Positions 15,342 to 22,023 of a stretch of 37,385 bases of DNA are shown here, in pieces. Location of the stretch: positions 1 through 37,385 of the IMG/VR virus record IMGVR_UViG_3300046004_001005. One strand, 5' to 3'. Numbering within the stretch: the stretch's first letter is position 1; each line of letters begins with the position of its first letter. The notes beneath the pieces were generated by a model, which ran no database searches, was not told where the DNA came from, and saw nothing but the letters and a program-made list of their open reading frames with translations. The DNA comes from a virus. The position numbers and the translations under genes were made by a program.

Positions 15342-16069
15342 TCAACGCCTCTTGCGCAACGCGCTTCTAACTTGGCTTGCTACTTTTTCGCGGTCAAATT
15401 CAACGGGCTGATAAGGCGCGGGAACTGTTGAGCCGCTGTATTCTGCTATTGCCTGTGTGTACGTCCTGCTGATTGAAAGCATTGCGCGCGCCTCCCATGA
15501 GTTAAGCGGCGTGCCGGTCAATTCAGCCCATGCGGACAAATCGCGCCACGTCAAATCATGCAGGCCGCATTCCATCAGCATCTCGATCAGGTATTCAGCG
15601 CCGTTAAGCGCTGGAACCTTTGCATCACTTCCCAGCTCTTTTGCTCTGCTGGTTTTTGCCTTTGCCCTGCTTGTATGCAGCCAGCCTAGTTGCTTCGCGT
15701 ATAGCTGCGCGGCCTCTAGGCTTTCGGCAAAAAATTAGAGCGCCGCATCACGAACTGATCGACCTGCTCGCGAATCCACGGGTAATCAGTCAGCATCCGC
15801 ACCGGGTCGGTGATTGGCTTGCCGTCTTCTTCAAGGCCGTGAATCTCTTTAACCAGTTTGGCAAGTCGCGCGGTTGTCTTTTCGTAAACGCCTTCAAGGT
15901 CGTTTTTCTTTTCGGCGTTCTCGCGAGCAACATCAATAATCATTGACCGATATGCTTTCGAGTCGCTGCCGTAGACCATAAGGAATGCATCTGGCATAAC
16001 CTCGAAAGTTACCGGGTGTTTGAGTTCAAGCTTGGCCGATTCAACTGGCGACAGGCCTTTAAGATCCAT
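15342..16069 (-). CDS. Tail assembly chaperone gpGT-like fusion, made by -1 ribosomal frameshift
   Basis: Reading 16069 down to 15728, then slipping back one base at TTTTTTG and continuing 15728 to 15342, gives a 242-residue fusion of the gpG-like protein with a T-like extension. The extension opens AESLEAAQLYAKQLGWLHTS and includes ECGLHDLTWRDLSAW. It has no ATG-initiated start covering its first 50 residues, which argues that it is expressed by frameshift. In lambda-like phages the G and GT chaperones coat the tape measure before tube polymerisation. Gene order (tube, G, GT, tape measure) is exactly that of the family. Confidence 0.82.
15716..16069 (-). CDS. Tail assembly chaperone gpG-like (zero-frame product)
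   Basis: A 117-residue protein between the tail tube and the frameshift site: MDLKGLSPVESAKLELKHP start, then KAYRSMIIDVARENAEKK and a helical C-terminus. Low-complexity-free, acidic and helical, as expected of the major chaperone. Zero-frame translation ends at the TAG at 15716-15718, 12 bases past the slippery heptamer. GGAG lies 9 bases before the ATG. An attenuator hairpin between it and the tail tube gene would lower its expression relative to the tube protein. Confidence 0.82.
   Translation of the reverse strand: MDLKGLSPVESAKLELKHPVTFEVMPDAFLMVYGSDSKAYRSMIIDVARENAEKKNDLEGVYEKTTARLAKLVKEIHGLEEDGKPITDPVRMLTDYPWIREQVDQFVMRRSNFLPKA
15728..15734 (-). other. Slippery heptamer for programmed -1 frameshift
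   Basis: On the minus strand the last codons of the gpG-like frame read AAT TTT TTG, giving the heptamer T-TTT-TTG in the correct X-XXY-YYZ phase. A slip of one base opens the GT frame, which stays open for 128 codons and ends just before the tape measure start. Confidence 0.85.
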
Positions 16070-16090
16070 GCGTACAACTCCAAATAAAGC

Positions 16091-16108
16091 GCCCCCATTG
16101 CTGGGGGC
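16091..16108 (-). terminator. Attenuator hairpin after the tail tube gene
   Basis: GCCCCC and GGGGGC arms of 6 bases with a 6-base loop, followed on the minus strand by GCTTTATTTGG. The poor T-run suggests partial termination, giving more tube protein than chaperone and tape measure. Confidence 0.55.
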
Positions 16109-16116
16109 TGATTGGT

Positions 16117-16569
16117 TTAAGGTGCGAGAACTTCGACGACGCCTTGACGGTCAATACGGATGTTGGCCGAAACGGTGCGGACGGTGTTCGCCTCGCCGCC
16201 AACGGTCACGAACGAGAAGACCTTACCGGCGAAATAGTCAATATCACCGTTCTGATAAGCGACCTTAAACGAATAGTCGTCGTCAGACTCGGACGCAGCC
16301 TTAACCAGAATCTGGCCAGCGTCGCCGCGATCCGCGATCATTTCAAAGGTGGTTTCCGGCTCGTCATAGGTGCCTTTAAGGTGAACAGTGCCGCGCTCGC
16401 CAAGGGTGTTATAAGACACGTCCTCATAGGTGCGGCCTGTGTCGCCAAGGTTGGACACTTCGCCAACTGCGGTGTAAGTCTTCGCGCCGAAGCCAGCCCC
16501 GTTATAAGTCGCCGGGACGCCAGCAGAGATACTGACGACTGTTCCGGCTAGTGTGATGCCGTTAGACAT
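16117..16569 (-). CDS. Major tail tube protein
   Basis: A 150-residue, beta-rich, small-residue-rich protein with the tail-tube pattern: TLAGTVVSISAGVPATYN, then VGEVSNLGDTGRTYEDVSYN and TFEMIADRGDAGQ. It polymerises as hexameric rings around the tape measure to form the tail lumen. It has its own upstream promoter motif and terminator behind it, consistent with high expression. Position directly before the G/GT chaperone pair supports the call. Confidence 0.92.
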   Translation of the reverse strand: MSNGITLAGTVVSISAGVPATYNGAGFGAKTYTAVGEVSNLGDTGRTYEDVSYNTLGERGTVHLKGTYDEPETTFEMIADRGDAGQILVKAASESDDDYSFKVAYQNGDIDYFAGKVFSFVTVGGEANTVRTVSANIRIDRQGVVEVLAP

Positions 16570-16612
16570 GGTGGTAATCCTCTAGCTAGTGGGTGCATGC
16601 ATATGCTTGAGG

Positions 16613-16640
16613 ATTATGGCACAGAACCTGCAAAGGCAAA
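16613..16640 (-). promoter_or_regulatory. Late promoter copy 1 (TTTGCC-N16-CATAAT)
   Basis: On the minus strand, TTTGCC at 16640-16635, 16 bases, CATAAT at 16618-16613, then TATGCATGCA. The same spaced motif precedes the neck block (18542) and the portal (23455). It serves the tail tube gene. Confidence 0.65.
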
Positions 16641-16672
16641 AGGCGTGCCAAGTTAAACGGTAGGCAAGAAAA

Positions 16673-16692
16673 AGCCCGCTGAGATGCGGGCT
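16673..16692 (-). terminator. Rho-independent terminator after the tail terminator gene
   Basis: AGCCCGC and GCGGGCT arms (7 bp) with a 6-base loop, followed on the minus strand by TTTTCTTG. It lies between the 16719 gene and the late promoter at 16640. Confidence 0.85.
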
Positions 16693-16718
16693 GTTCACTG
16701 GATGCACTGACGCGACAA

Positions 16719-17129
16719 CTATACCGCCACCATCGCCCGATACTCAACAGAAACCACGCCGCGATACCAGCCATCGACCGGCCCAAGCGGCGCATAGGAC
16801 GCAGTGCCTAGCTCCACATCGCCAGCCCGAGTGCCGCGCTTGAAGTGCGTGCGGATCTGGTCGGCCATTACTTGTGCTGCACCTGCGCCGCCGTTCAGAG
16901 GGTAGTTCAAGTCAATCTGGAACACGCCCGCCATTTCATCGGAGTCAGACAGCGACAACGCAGCAGTCTGCGCAGGGATCACGAATACGGACGCCCATGC
17001 CGCCGTTGTTGGAGGCTTAGGCTTGGTCGGGCTGAACGCCTCGTTAGCGTATAGCGTGCGCGCATCGGTAAAGAATGCGCCGGCTCGGTATTTGGCGATC
17101 AGTGCAGCGGGTATTGTGTTGAAGCTCAC
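16719..17129 (-). CDS. Tail terminator-like protein (DUF4128 type)
   Basis: A 136-residue protein fitting the DUF4128 tail-terminator group: NTIPAALIAKYRAGAF, later a strand-rich FQIDLNYPLNGGAGAAQVMA and GVVSVEYRAMVAV at the end. It caps the tube when the right length is reached and joins it to the head. GTG start overlapping the stop of the 47-residue ORF (GTGA). Last gene of the neck operon, followed by an intrinsic terminator. Confidence 0.82.
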   Translation of the reverse strand: MSFNTIPAALIAKYRAGAFFTDARTLYANEAFSPTKPKPPTTAAWASVFVIPAQTAALSLSDSDEMAGVFQIDLNYPLNGGAGAAQVMADQIRTHFKRGTRAGDVELGTASYAPLGPVDGWYRGVVSVEYRAMVAV

Positions 17130-17269
17130 TTGTCGCGCTCCAGATATGTAAACCGGCTAACGAATCGCGCGGCGGTATTGAGGCTGATAACGCGCAGGCG
17201 AACCAAGGCGCGGCATGTGTACAGCGCTAGCCAGTATGGCCATTTGTATTTGCTGACCATGCGCGCCAT
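17126..17269 (-). CDS. Small hypothetical protein in the neck operon (47 aa)
   Basis: A 47-residue basic ORF (MARMVSKYKWPYWLALYTCR start) with a short hydrophobic stretch around WPYWLALYTC and many Arg. Its ATG overlaps the previous stop by one base (TAATG) and its TGA overlaps the next GTG, so it is placed exactly to be translated. Not recognised; perhaps a small accessory of head-tail joining. Confidence 0.65.
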   Translation of the reverse strand: MARMVSKYKWPYWLALYTCRALVRLRVISLNTAARFVSRFTYLERDK

Positions 17270-17664
17270 TAGACTTTGTTCCCCGCTACTGCCTTGCGAA
17301 CGATTGATTGAATGCGGGCGACGTTTTTGCGGGCCATCCCGTCTGGTGATTGCTTAGACCAGCCTAGGTACTCGAGACGGTAAATGTAGGGCAAATTATT
17401 TGACAACCATACAAGCTTGCCCATACCGAATTTAGCCGTCTCACTTGCCGCCTCTGCCAGTGCCGGGCCTTCGCCGTCGCGCGTTACCTGGCCGTCCTTT
17501 GGCGTGCCTATGCTTGTCTGCCAGTTGCCACGAGCGCGCCCGGTATCTACAGGCGTATCTTTAATGATCGAAGAAAACAACTCCAGCACGATAGCGCGCC
17601 CTGTCTCATCTAAGCTGGAATTTGTCAGCTTGGCGAACTTGGCAACGTCGCTGGCGAAGCTCAT
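17269..17664 (-). CDS. HK97 gp10-like neck / tail completion protein
   Basis: A 131-residue protein with the gp10-like pattern: helical N-terminus (SDVAKFAKLTNSSLDETGRA), KDTPVDTGRARGNWQ, then LPYIYRLEYLGWSKQSPDGM. PVDTGRxRxNW followed by YxxxLExGWSxQxPxGM is typical of this family, which completes the head-tail interface. I start at ATG 17664 because it follows the upstream stop; a TTG 24 bases earlier is less likely. Confidence 0.87.
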   Translation of the reverse strand: MSFASDVAKFAKLTNSSLDETGRAIVLELFSSIIKDTPVDTGRARGNWQTSIGTPKDGQVTRDGEGPALAEAASETAKFGMGKLVWLSNNLPYIYRLEYLGWSKQSPDGMARKNVARIQSIVRKAVAGNKV

Positions 17665-17665
17665 G

Positions 17666-18040
17666 CTATTTCCGCCCCTGCAACTCAAACAACAGATTAA
17701 CGCCAGCGGGTGACAGTGCCTTGACGTTTTCTACAGTGTAAACATCGCCACCATCAACCACTAGCGCGCCAATAGTCGGGATTGGCGCGCTGGACACGCT
17801 AATCAACAGCTTTCGGTCATTGGTTTGAACCAGCGTACCACTCTCGCTAACCGACCCGCTGCGCTCTTTGTCGTAGTTCAGCACAAGCCCGCTCACTGGG
17901 TAATCAGTGTATGCAGGCACGTTTGTTTGGGTCACTGGGTCGTATGCCGCGCCGGATTGAATGCGCAGTGTCATAGGCTTGCCGAACTGGGTTAGCAGTC
18001 GGCTGGCTGTTGCTTGCCGGCCGGTGTAGAAATCAGGCAC
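17666..18040 (-). CDS. Head-tail joining protein (gp9-like)
   Basis: A 124-residue beta-rich protein (FYTGRQATASRLLTQFG, then YTDYPVSGLVLNYDKERSG and VVDGGDVYTVENVKAL). Size, position and the repeated strand pattern fit small head-tail adaptor proteins next to gp10-like genes. GTG start at 18040 chosen: GAGG lies 6 bases upstream and it overlaps the previous gene by 8 bases. The start at 18067 would overlap more with no ribosome site. Confidence 0.72.
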   Translation of the reverse strand: MPDFYTGRQATASRLLTQFGKPMTLRIQSGAAYDPVTQTNVPAYTDYPVSGLVLNYDKERSGSVSESGTLVQTNDRKLLISVSSAPIPTIGALVVDGGDVYTVENVKALSPAGVNLLFELQGRK

Positions 18041-18512
18041 GCCGCACCTCGAAATTAACGCCGCCACCTGCTTTCATCAGCGGTTTTAGCAGGCCATTGA
18101 CCGCCGTAAAGATTGGCAGCGCATTGTTGTAGCCTTCTGCGTACTTCACGCGAACCACGTCTACCTGTTCCTCAACTACCGACCCACGCCCACCAACCGG
18201 AACATTCGGCAGCAGCTCAATTCCTGAATCAGCATCAAGCGCTAACCGGCACTGCGCATCCAGCAGGCTTTGCGGGATTGCATCGTCTGCAAGCTCGGTG
18301 CCGTAGACATAAACGCCAGTGCGCGGCCATGCGAGCGGCTGGGTTGGTAGCGTGCGGATGCCTTGCCAGCGGTCTTCGAGGGTGGCGAGGTAGTCCATGG
18401 CTTGGGTCAGGATCACGGCTGGCGTGCCAGTCACGGTAATACCGCGCGCCGCTGCATAGGCTGCTAGCTGGGCTTCGGTGGCGTAGGTGTCAACGGATGG
18501 TGTAAGCGGCAT
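18033..18512 (-). CDS. Head-tail connector, DnaT-like family
   Basis: A 159-residue protein that matches the phage family often named putative DnaT-like ssDNA-binding protein: ATEAQLAAYAAARGITVTG start, AMDYLATLEDRWQGIRT, then QPLAWPRTGVYVYG and VKYAEGYNN. By position and length it is a gp6-like connector protein of the neck; ssDNA binding is doubtful. It follows a late promoter and heads the neck operon. Confidence 0.85.
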   Translation of the reverse strand: MPLTPSVDTYATEAQLAAYAAARGITVTGTPAVILTQAMDYLATLEDRWQGIRTLPTQPLAWPRTGVYVYGTELADDAIPQSLLDAQCRLALDADSGIELLPNVPVGGRGSVVEEQVDVVRVKYAEGYNNALPIFTAVNGLLKPLMKAGGGVNFEVRRA

Positions 18513-18541
18513 ATCGTCAGCCTCGGTTTAGACATGCACAG

Positions 18542-18569
18542 TTTATGCCAGAACTTGCGAGAGGGCAAA
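18542..18569 (-). promoter_or_regulatory. Late promoter copy 2 (TTTGCC-N16-CATAAA)
   Basis: On the minus strand, TTTGCC at 18569-18564, 16 bases, CATAAA at 18547-18542, then CTGTGCATG. It drives the neck operon beginning with the DnaT-like connector. Confidence 0.65.
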
Positions 18570-18574
18570 GAAAA

Positions 18575-18591
18575 GCCCGCATTGCGCGGGC
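18575..18591 (-). terminator. Rho-independent terminator after the 53-aa gene
   Basis: GCCCGC and GCGGGC arms with a 5-base loop, followed on the minus strand by TTTTCTTTG. Partly overlaps the -35 side of late promoter copy 2. Confidence 0.8.
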
Positions 18592-18596
18592 CTTGA

Positions 18597-18758
18597 TTAT
18601 TCCTTGTCAGCCTTGCGCACATACGGGCGCTTTGCTGGCTCTTCTGGCTCTGCGTCGGCTGGCTTGAATCGAACGTCAAGGACCTTAAAGCCGCCCGCGC
18701 GCAGTTCTTTTTTGCGCTCTGGCGATACCGGGTGTTTTTCGTAAGCGATCTTTTGCAT
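18597..18758 (-). CDS. Small basic hypothetical protein behind the capsid gene
   Basis: A 53-residue protein (MQKIAYEKHPVSPERKKELR, then GGFKVLDVRFKPADA), with an acidic/Pro linker and a basic end (KRPYVRKADKE). Similar short proteins that begin with a HPVSPExKxELRAxGF-type segment sit near capsid and connector genes in other phages. GAGG lies 8 bases before the ATG and a terminator follows its stop. Function unknown. Confidence 0.7.
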   Translation of the reverse strand: MQKIAYEKHPVSPERKKELRAGGFKVLDVRFKPADAEPEEPAKRPYVRKADKE

Positions 18759-18779
18759 GTTGCATTCCTCAGATAGTAA

Positions 18780-18803
18780 AAGGGGCGACCTAAGCCGCCC
18801 CTT
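18780..18803 (-). terminator. Terminator after the major capsid gene
   Basis: AAGGGGCG and CGCCCCTT pair over 8 bp around an 8-base loop, followed on the minus strand by TTACTATC. It separates the capsid gene from the 53-residue gene. Confidence 0.75.
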
Positions 18804-18818
18804 CTATTTTACGTCACG

Positions 18819-19790
18819 TTAAGCCTTGGCAGCGTCGCCAATGGTGATAACGCCGGCTGTGTGCTTAATGTCGGTGGCTACCTTGTCCCAATTCGAGCCG
18901 GTTGCAAGCTCAGCATCGGTAGGCGACTTGCCGCCGTTCGCCTCGTCCCATGTGTAGCCCTTCAGGCCAAGGCCGAAGGTGTAATCGACCTGCATGGTTG
19001 TCTCGATACGGGTCTGGCCGTTCTTGGTTTCGATGTTGCTGATAACGTCGCCAGCATTCGAAACGATTGCAGCATCCGGGGCCAAAGACAGTACGAAATC
19101 TTTGTTCGGAGTACCAGCCAGGTACAGGCCCGGAGCGTCAGTTACGATCACGGCCTTGCCCAGAATATCCACAACGCGCACGCCCTGAGCCTGGAACAGT
19201 TGCGGGGTGTTGGTCAGGTTAGCGCCGATCAGCTTGTGATAAACCGCGCCGGTCATGATCTGCGCAACCAGCTCGCCGGAACGATCACCAAACTTAGCGT
19301 GCGCGCCATTCATGGTTACGTAGTTGATGCCAGCGGTTGCCGAAACGTCATTGGTAGCGGCGGCTTGGTTAGAGATAGCAGCAACCAACGCAGCAATGGC
19401 GGTGTTGAGCTGATCTTTCATCAAGGCTTCTGCGAAGTTTTTGCTCGCCGCCTCGATACCTACAGCGGTAGGCTTCTCAAGCCAAGTCATTTGGCTAGGC
19501 TCGTAGCGGATCGGGCCGAAACCACCAGCAACTTTAACAGTGCTGTGCTTGAGCTGGGTCAGGTCGGTGGCGGCTGCTGCACCTTGCGCGGCGTAACGAT
19601 CAACGCGACGTTGGGCGCCGTGAATGGCTGCAAAGAACGACTCTTGCAGGAAGTCACCGGTAAAGCCTTCGGTGGTCAGGCGAATAGCGCCATTGGAAGC
19701 GCCGTTGAACTTCTCGACCATCTGGTCAAGAGTTTCAATGGTGGCGGGCATGATGTATTCGTTAAACACTTGCATTTGCGAAAGAGACAT
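18819..19790 (-). CDS. Major capsid protein
   Basis: A 323-residue protein with a major-capsid profile: MQVFNEYIMPATIETLDQMV start, then QESFFAAIHGAQRRVDRY, AAISNQAAATNDVSATAGIN, and a C-terminal FGLGLKGYTWDEANGGKSP. It follows a separate scaffold gene and precedes the connectors. No N-terminal delta-domain is visible within the protein, which agrees with the separate scaffold. The ATG has GAGAC-rich leader and starts 14 bases after the scaffold gene. Confidence 0.9.
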   Translation of the reverse strand: MSLSQMQVFNEYIMPATIETLDQMVEKFNGASNGAIRLTTEGFTGDFLQESFFAAIHGAQRRVDRYAAQGAAAATDLTQLKHSTVKVAGGFGPIRYEPSQMTWLEKPTAVGIEAASKNFAEALMKDQLNTAIAALVAAISNQAAATNDVSATAGINYVTMNGAHAKFGDRSGELVAQIMTGAVYHKLIGANLTNTPQLFQAQGVRVVDILGKAVIVTDAPGLYLAGTPNKDFVLSLAPDAAIVSNAGDVISNIETKNGQTRIETTMQVDYTFGLGLKGYTWDEANGGKSPTDAELATGSNWDKVATDIKHTAGVITIGDAAKA

Positions 19791-19803
19791 AGTGTGTCAC
19801 CTA

Positions 19804-20403
19804 TTAAGTTGGTAGATTGAACCGCTTGGCGATAGCCGCTTGGCGTTCCGATTTGGAGCCGCCCATGTTGCCGTTAGCAGCACCGCTGCCAGATTTACTA
19901 CCGGGTGCACTGCCCCCGCTTGCTTGGTTGCCGTCCACAAGGAACGGGAATTGCTTAGCCAGATGTGCAGACAGTTGCTCTGCTGTCATGTCGCCGTCCG
20001 GGCCTTGAATCTTTACGCCGTCTGGCGTGTGCTGGATATATGCCAGCGCTTCCTTTTTCAACAGCTCGGCCCGCGCATTGTCTCGAGTCAGACTAGCAGC
20101 TAGTTTCAGAGCCGTCTCGCTGCGGTCTTTGTCGGCAATGCTCTTGCGCAACGTGTCCAGCTCTTGGCTGGTCTTGGTGCGCTGGTCTTGCTCTTGACGC
20201 CACAGCTTCTCAAAGTCTTGTTTTTCCTCAAGCCGCTTCTGTTCGGCTTCGGCCTGCATTTGCTCAAGCTCAGCGGCTCGGCTCTGCACAGTCTTTTTCT
20301 CGCCTAGCAGTGTCGCGTTATGCTGTCGAAGGCGCTCAATCTCTGCCTTCAATGCTGCTGGGTCTTCTGCTGGCTGCTGGGTTGTTTCGGTTGCGTCTGT
20401 CAC
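19804..20403 (-). CDS. Scaffolding protein
   Basis: A 199-residue, highly charged protein. Residues about 15-105 are a Gln/Glu-rich coiled coil (LKAEIERLRQHNATLLGEKK and FEKLWRQEQDQRTKTSQEL). A helical section follows, then a Gly/Ser-rich flexible linker and a basic tip (SERQAAIAKRFNLPT) that would bind the capsid shell. No protease motif is visible. Immediately upstream of the capsid gene, in the classical order. Confidence 0.85.
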   Translation of the reverse strand: MTDATETTQQPAEDPAALKAEIERLRQHNATLLGEKKTVQSRAAELEQMQAEAEQKRLEEKQDFEKLWRQEQDQRTKTSQELDTLRKSIADKDRSETALKLAASLTRDNARAELLKKEALAYIQHTPDGVKIQGPDGDMTAEQLSAHLAKQFPFLVDGNQASGGSAPGSKSGSGAANGNMGGSKSERQAAIAKRFNLPT

Positions 20404-20446
20404 GGACAGGACTCCATTGCTTAGCCTACTAGGCGGTTATGCAAAG

Positions 20447-20474
20447 GATATGCCAAACCTGTTATCTGTGCAAG
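20447..20474 (-). promoter_or_regulatory. Late promoter copy 3 (degenerate)
   Basis: On the minus strand, CTTGCA, 16 bases, CATATC preceded by TTTGG and followed by CTTTGCATAAC. It resembles the other three late promoters but lacks the exact -35 box. Upstream of scaffold and capsid. Confidence 0.45.
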
Positions 20475-20503
20475 TAGCGTGCCAGTGTTTGCGGTGGGCG
20501 TAA

Positions 20504-20530
20504 AAAAGCCCGCGTGGTGGGCGGGCTTTT
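20504..20530. terminator. Bidirectional terminator
   Basis: AAAAGCCCGC and GCGGGCTTTT pair over 10 bp around GTGGTGG, with an A-run before and a T-run after. It ends the membrane-protein gene at 20549 on the minus strand and would also stop plus-strand transcripts. Confidence 0.9.
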
Positions 20531-20548
20531 GTGGTGCGTTGCGGATTG

Positions 20549-20944
20549 CTATTTGGCGAGGCTTGCGGCGTACTCGATAAGGTAGATCTTTGGGGCTATC
20601 CAGATTTTAAGTATTGTTGCTATGTTTACAAAAACAGCTATGAAGCAAAAAATAACCGCAATGCCTCCAATAATAAAACCCATAAAACCAGATAGGCTAA
20701 TGTTTGCAAGCCCGCAAGACTCGTAGAAGAACCCTTTTTTCTTGATGCTTTCATTTACCTTCTTTACAAACAGCGCGAATGCGACTATCAGCAAAATCAT
20801 TAAAATCGTCTCAAAAGACGCTGAGATGATTTTATAGGTCAGAAGCTGGCTTGCCACGTCGGGAAGCTCGCCACTAAGGAAATCAATTCCGTCTGAGGTT
20901 TTGCTGGCGATCTTTGCCAATTCTTGCTGTAGCTGTTCGTTCAT
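20549..20944 (-). CDS. Phage membrane protein (holin candidate)
   Basis: A 131-residue protein. A helical amphipathic start (MNEQLQQELAKIASKTSDGI) is followed by ELPDVASQLLTYK and a first membrane helix at about 44-60 (FETILMILLIVAFALFV). A KKVNESIKKK basic loop and a second hydrophobic region at about 82-115 (FIIGGIAVIFCFIAVFV) follow, ending WIAPKIYLIEYAASLAK. This end is familiar from conserved phage membrane proteins in structural operons. It has its own promoter and a terminator. A holin function is possible but unproven; its place next to capsid genes is unusual for a holin. Confidence 0.75.
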   Translation of the reverse strand: MNEQLQQELAKIASKTSDGIDFLSGELPDVASQLLTYKIISASFETILMILLIVAFALFVKKVNESIKKKGFFYESCGLANISLSGFMGFIIGGIAVIFCFIAVFVNIATILKIWIAPKIYLIEYAASLAK

Positions 20945-20980
20945 CGGTTTTACTCCATAAGCGCACTATTGCGCCTGCCT

Positions 20981-21008
20981 AGTATACACGCACGCAAGCC
21001 CTATTCAA
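20981..21008 (-). promoter_or_regulatory. Sigma70-like promoter for the membrane protein gene
   Basis: On the minus strand, TTGAAT at 21008-21003, 16 bases, TATACT at 20986-20981. It overlaps the last codons of the MuF-like gene. Confidence 0.6.
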
Positions 21009-22023
21009 GCGTTATCCCCTCACGCGCCCTCAACTCATCCAGCGTATACAGCCGCCCGCTATCGTCCGCGAACTTATCCAGCGACAAGCCGCCCGACCTG
21101 AACAGCTTGGCGCGCTCCGGGCCTAGTACCTCAACTTGAAACGCTTCAGGCTGATCACGCAGCCAGCCGCCATAGGTGCGCTGTGATGATACCGGGCCTT
21201 GGTAGCTTGCACGGGTAGCACCTTCGCGCAGGGCTGCAAAGCGGTCATCAACCACAGGCGCGCGAATGCAACGGCAGTTGTAACCGAGCGGCGTTTGCGG
21301 GCCTTGGCCAACTGGGTATTTGTTGCCATCAAGGGCGGCATGTGCTGGACGAGCGCGCCCGTCAAGCGTCGCCACATACTGCTCACCCTGCAACACATCC
21401 CGATTCGCCGCATACAATTCAGCCCGCGCAGCGCTGCCAGCCGCGTTTGCCGCAGTCCTTACTGCGGTCTCAGCCTGCGCCTTGGTGCGCGTATTCACCA
21501 AGCCCATAACCTGCCTTGTTATCTCGGCATTCGTCGCGCCTGCCGTGATTCCAGCTTGTACAGCGGTCATTACTTCGCGCGCAGCACCAGCGGCAAACGT
21601 ATCGAACACGCCCGCAAATGTGGTGCGGATAGTTTTCTGGCCAGATACCAGCACCAGCGGCGCAGTGGTCACAGCCTCACCAAGCGCCACGGTTGAAACG
21701 CCCGCAAGCTGCACAGTGACCGCGCCTTGCAATAGTTTCTGAGTGAATTGCGCTTCGTATTCAGCGAAATCCAGCATATTGCCAGTCATCAGCTCGCGCA
21801 GTGATAAGCCAGCCGCTGACGTGATGGTCTGAATATCAAGCTGTAGCGCGACAAGGCGTGCCGTCTGGAAGTCGGTTAGATCCTGCCGCTGCAATGCTGC
21901 GCGAATATCCCGCGCCATCTGGCGCAGGATTGGTAGCGATTCGCGGACTTGGCCGGATGCGAAGCGCTGAATGAATATCTGGTGCCTTGTGAGGCCGTCA
22001 ATCAAATAGCCGTTTGCGCTCAT
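21001..22023 (-). CDS. MuF-like minor capsid / head morphogenesis protein
   Basis: A 340-residue protein with the phage Mu gpF-type C-terminal signature: TLDGRARPAHAALDG, then PQTPLGYNCRCIRAPV with the conserved CRC. The N-terminal 200 residues are helical, rich in Ala and Thr. MuF proteins sit inside the head near the portal and are needed for head assembly. ATGA overlap with the portal gene. No toxin-like C-terminal extension is visible. Confidence 0.88.
   Translation of the reverse strand: MSANGYLIDGLTRHQIFIQRFASGQVRESLPILRQMARDIRAALQRQDLTDFQTARLVALQLDIQTITSAAGLSLRELMTGNMLDFAEYEAQFTQKLLQGAVTVQLAGVSTVALGEAVTTAPLVLVSGQKTIRTTFAGVFDTFAAGAAREVMTAVQAGITAGATNAEITRQVMGLVNTRTKAQAETAVRTAANAAGSAARAELYAANRDVLQGEQYVATLDGRARPAHAALDGNKYPVGQGPQTPLGYNCRCIRAPVVDDRFAALREGATRASYQGPVSSQRTYGGWLRDQPEAFQVEVLGPERAKLFRSGGLSLDKFADDSGRLYTLDELRAREGITLE

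Noticed and set aside
12982-15345. Several plus-strand ORFs opposite the tape measure gene
   Set aside because: Ala/Ser/Arg-rich mirror frames of a long helical protein, with no ribosome sites or recognisable domains.
18861-19820. Long plus-strand ORF opposite the capsid gene (319 codons)
   Set aside because: It mirrors the major capsid gene with no domain of its own, no ribosome site, and the capsid match on the minus strand is clear.
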